Part shown: piece after piece, positions 63,643 to 64,000 of the stretch | Layout of the letters: each line of letters starts with the position of its first letter | Numbering within the stretch: position 1 is the stretch's first letter | Assembly (NCBI GenBank): GCA_000724175.1 | Contig: JPGV01000030.1 | Location: forward strand, 540-64,539 | From: [Candidatus Thermochlorobacteriaceae] bacterium GBChlB | Lineage (GTDB): Bacteria > Bacteroidota > Chlorobiia > Chlorobiales > Thermochlorobacteraceae | DNA length: 64,000 nucleotides | Direction of reading: 5' to 3' | Translations under genes and position numbers: made by a program | The notes under the pieces: model-generated | What the model saw: the letters and a program-made list of their open reading frames with translations, nothing else | What the model was told of the DNA's origin: nothing | Databases searched by the model: none

Positions 63643-64000
63643 ATGCGTATTGATCGAGGTGTGAAATGCGCCGCAATGCTGCTTAGTCTGAATCTGATTG
63701 TCTTGCAAGGCGTCTCGGTTGCTCAGCAGAGAAACGTCGGTCAGCCGCCAGAGTTCGATGCCGACGCATTTTGTTTCAGAGGCGAGCAGGGCGAAAGCCT
63801 AGTAACAGTGTATGTGCGTGTCAAGCATAGCAAACTGAGTTTCACCAAGCAAAACGGCGTATTTATTGCGTCGTATGAAGTCGTCGTCGATTTTTTGGAC
63901 GAGAAAGAAAAAATGGTGAAGGAAAAAACATGGCAGGATACGGTGATAACAAAAAACTACGCCGAGTCAATGTCGCGCGATGTTAGCCGGACGACAAGTT
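63643..64000 (+). CDS. GWxTD-domain secreted protein, N-terminal part (cut by window edge)
   Basis: The frame is open from ATG 63643 to the end of the window (119 codons). A signal peptide (GVKCAAMLLSLNLIVLQGVS, then VAQQ) is followed by a beta-rich stretch: LVTVYVRVKHSKLSFTKQNG and FIASYEVVVDFLDEKEKMV, ending near WQDTVITKNYAESMSRDVSR. This matches the first half of GWxTD proteins, an uncharacterised family common in Chlorobiota and relatives. The diagnostic GWxTD motif lies beyond the window. A purine-rich AGGAAAGAGAG precedes the start. Confidence 0.75.
   Translation, partial: MRIDRGVKCAAMLLSLNLIVLQGVSVAQQRNVGQPPEFDADAFCFRGEQGESLVTVYVRVKHSKLSFTKQNGVFIASYEVVVDFLDEKEKMVKEKTWQDTVITKNYAESMSRDVSRTTS

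Noticed and set aside
1-64000. CRISPR array, rRNA operon, phage or complete transposon
   Set aside because: No regularly spaced repeats, rRNA-like sequence, integrase or transposase frame was found on either strand.

Overview
The window looks like a stretch of chromosome from a member of the Chlorobiota (green sulfur bacterial phylum), probably near Chloroherpeton or Thermochlorobacter. The evidence is a two-ended tmRNA whose tag reads ANDYSYAMAA (recalled Chlorobium tags are nearly identical), a bacillithiol enzyme BshC next to SurE, ThyX, many secreted TPR, propeller and Ig-like proteins, and a GWxTD-type protein cut by the right edge. No rRNA, CRISPR array, integrase or complete insertion sequence was seen. 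The assignment to phylum is fairly safe; the assignment to genus is inference. Two membrane di-iron oxygenases (AlkB-like and fatty acid hydroxylase) point to an organism that uses oxygen, unlike the classical anaerobic green sulfur bacteria.

Left part (1-9.5 kb): a very long CheA-like protein (its first 1148 residues only) and a PilJ-like chemoreceptor are encoded on the minus strand. A 560-base AT-rich gap separates them from two Roadblock/LC7 proteins on the plus strand. Together these suggest control of surface (gliding or type IV pilus) motility. A C-terminal processing protease follows.

10-16 kb: a DsbD/ScsB-like reductase, then a decayed-looking set: an ADP-ribosylglycohydrolase lacking its metal ligands, a SLOG-fold gene stopped at a conserved Trp codon, a WYL regulator split by a frameshift in an A8 run, and a NuiA-like nuclease inhibitor overlapping a HIT-family gene. 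The tmRNA gene closes this section.

16-31 kb: a TPR/BTAD regulator, a JAMM peptidase, a PepSY-like secreted protein, GalE, a patatin-Omp85 fusion, ThyX, ThiO-ThiS, a SET-domain protein, SurE-BshC and a TPR histidine kinase.

31-45 kb: a tight minus-strand run (LolD-like ATPase, LOG protein, MltD-like transglycosylase with LysM, beta-propeller), then fatty acid hydroxylase, tRNA-Ser(GCU), a sigma factor, IscX, an AsmA-like protein, a flavodoxin, Pta, a TonB receptor with CobO (corrinoid uptake and adenosylation), and AlkB.

45-64 kb: envelope genes (a 1213-residue LVIVD/Ig protein, an Omp85 protein), a carotenoid desaturase preceded by an ABC membrane domain that lacks an ATPase, ClpX, a DUF3299 protein with a His-rich FtsX-type permease, a lipoprotein, a PAS protein, a geranylgeranyl-reductase-like flavoprotein, an M28 peptidase and a partial GWxTD protein. 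Two copies of a 75-base palindromic repeat lie at 45.6 and 60.2 kb. Gene order is mostly short operons with 4-base ATGA overlaps, and few genes have a clear Shine-Dalgarno sequence.
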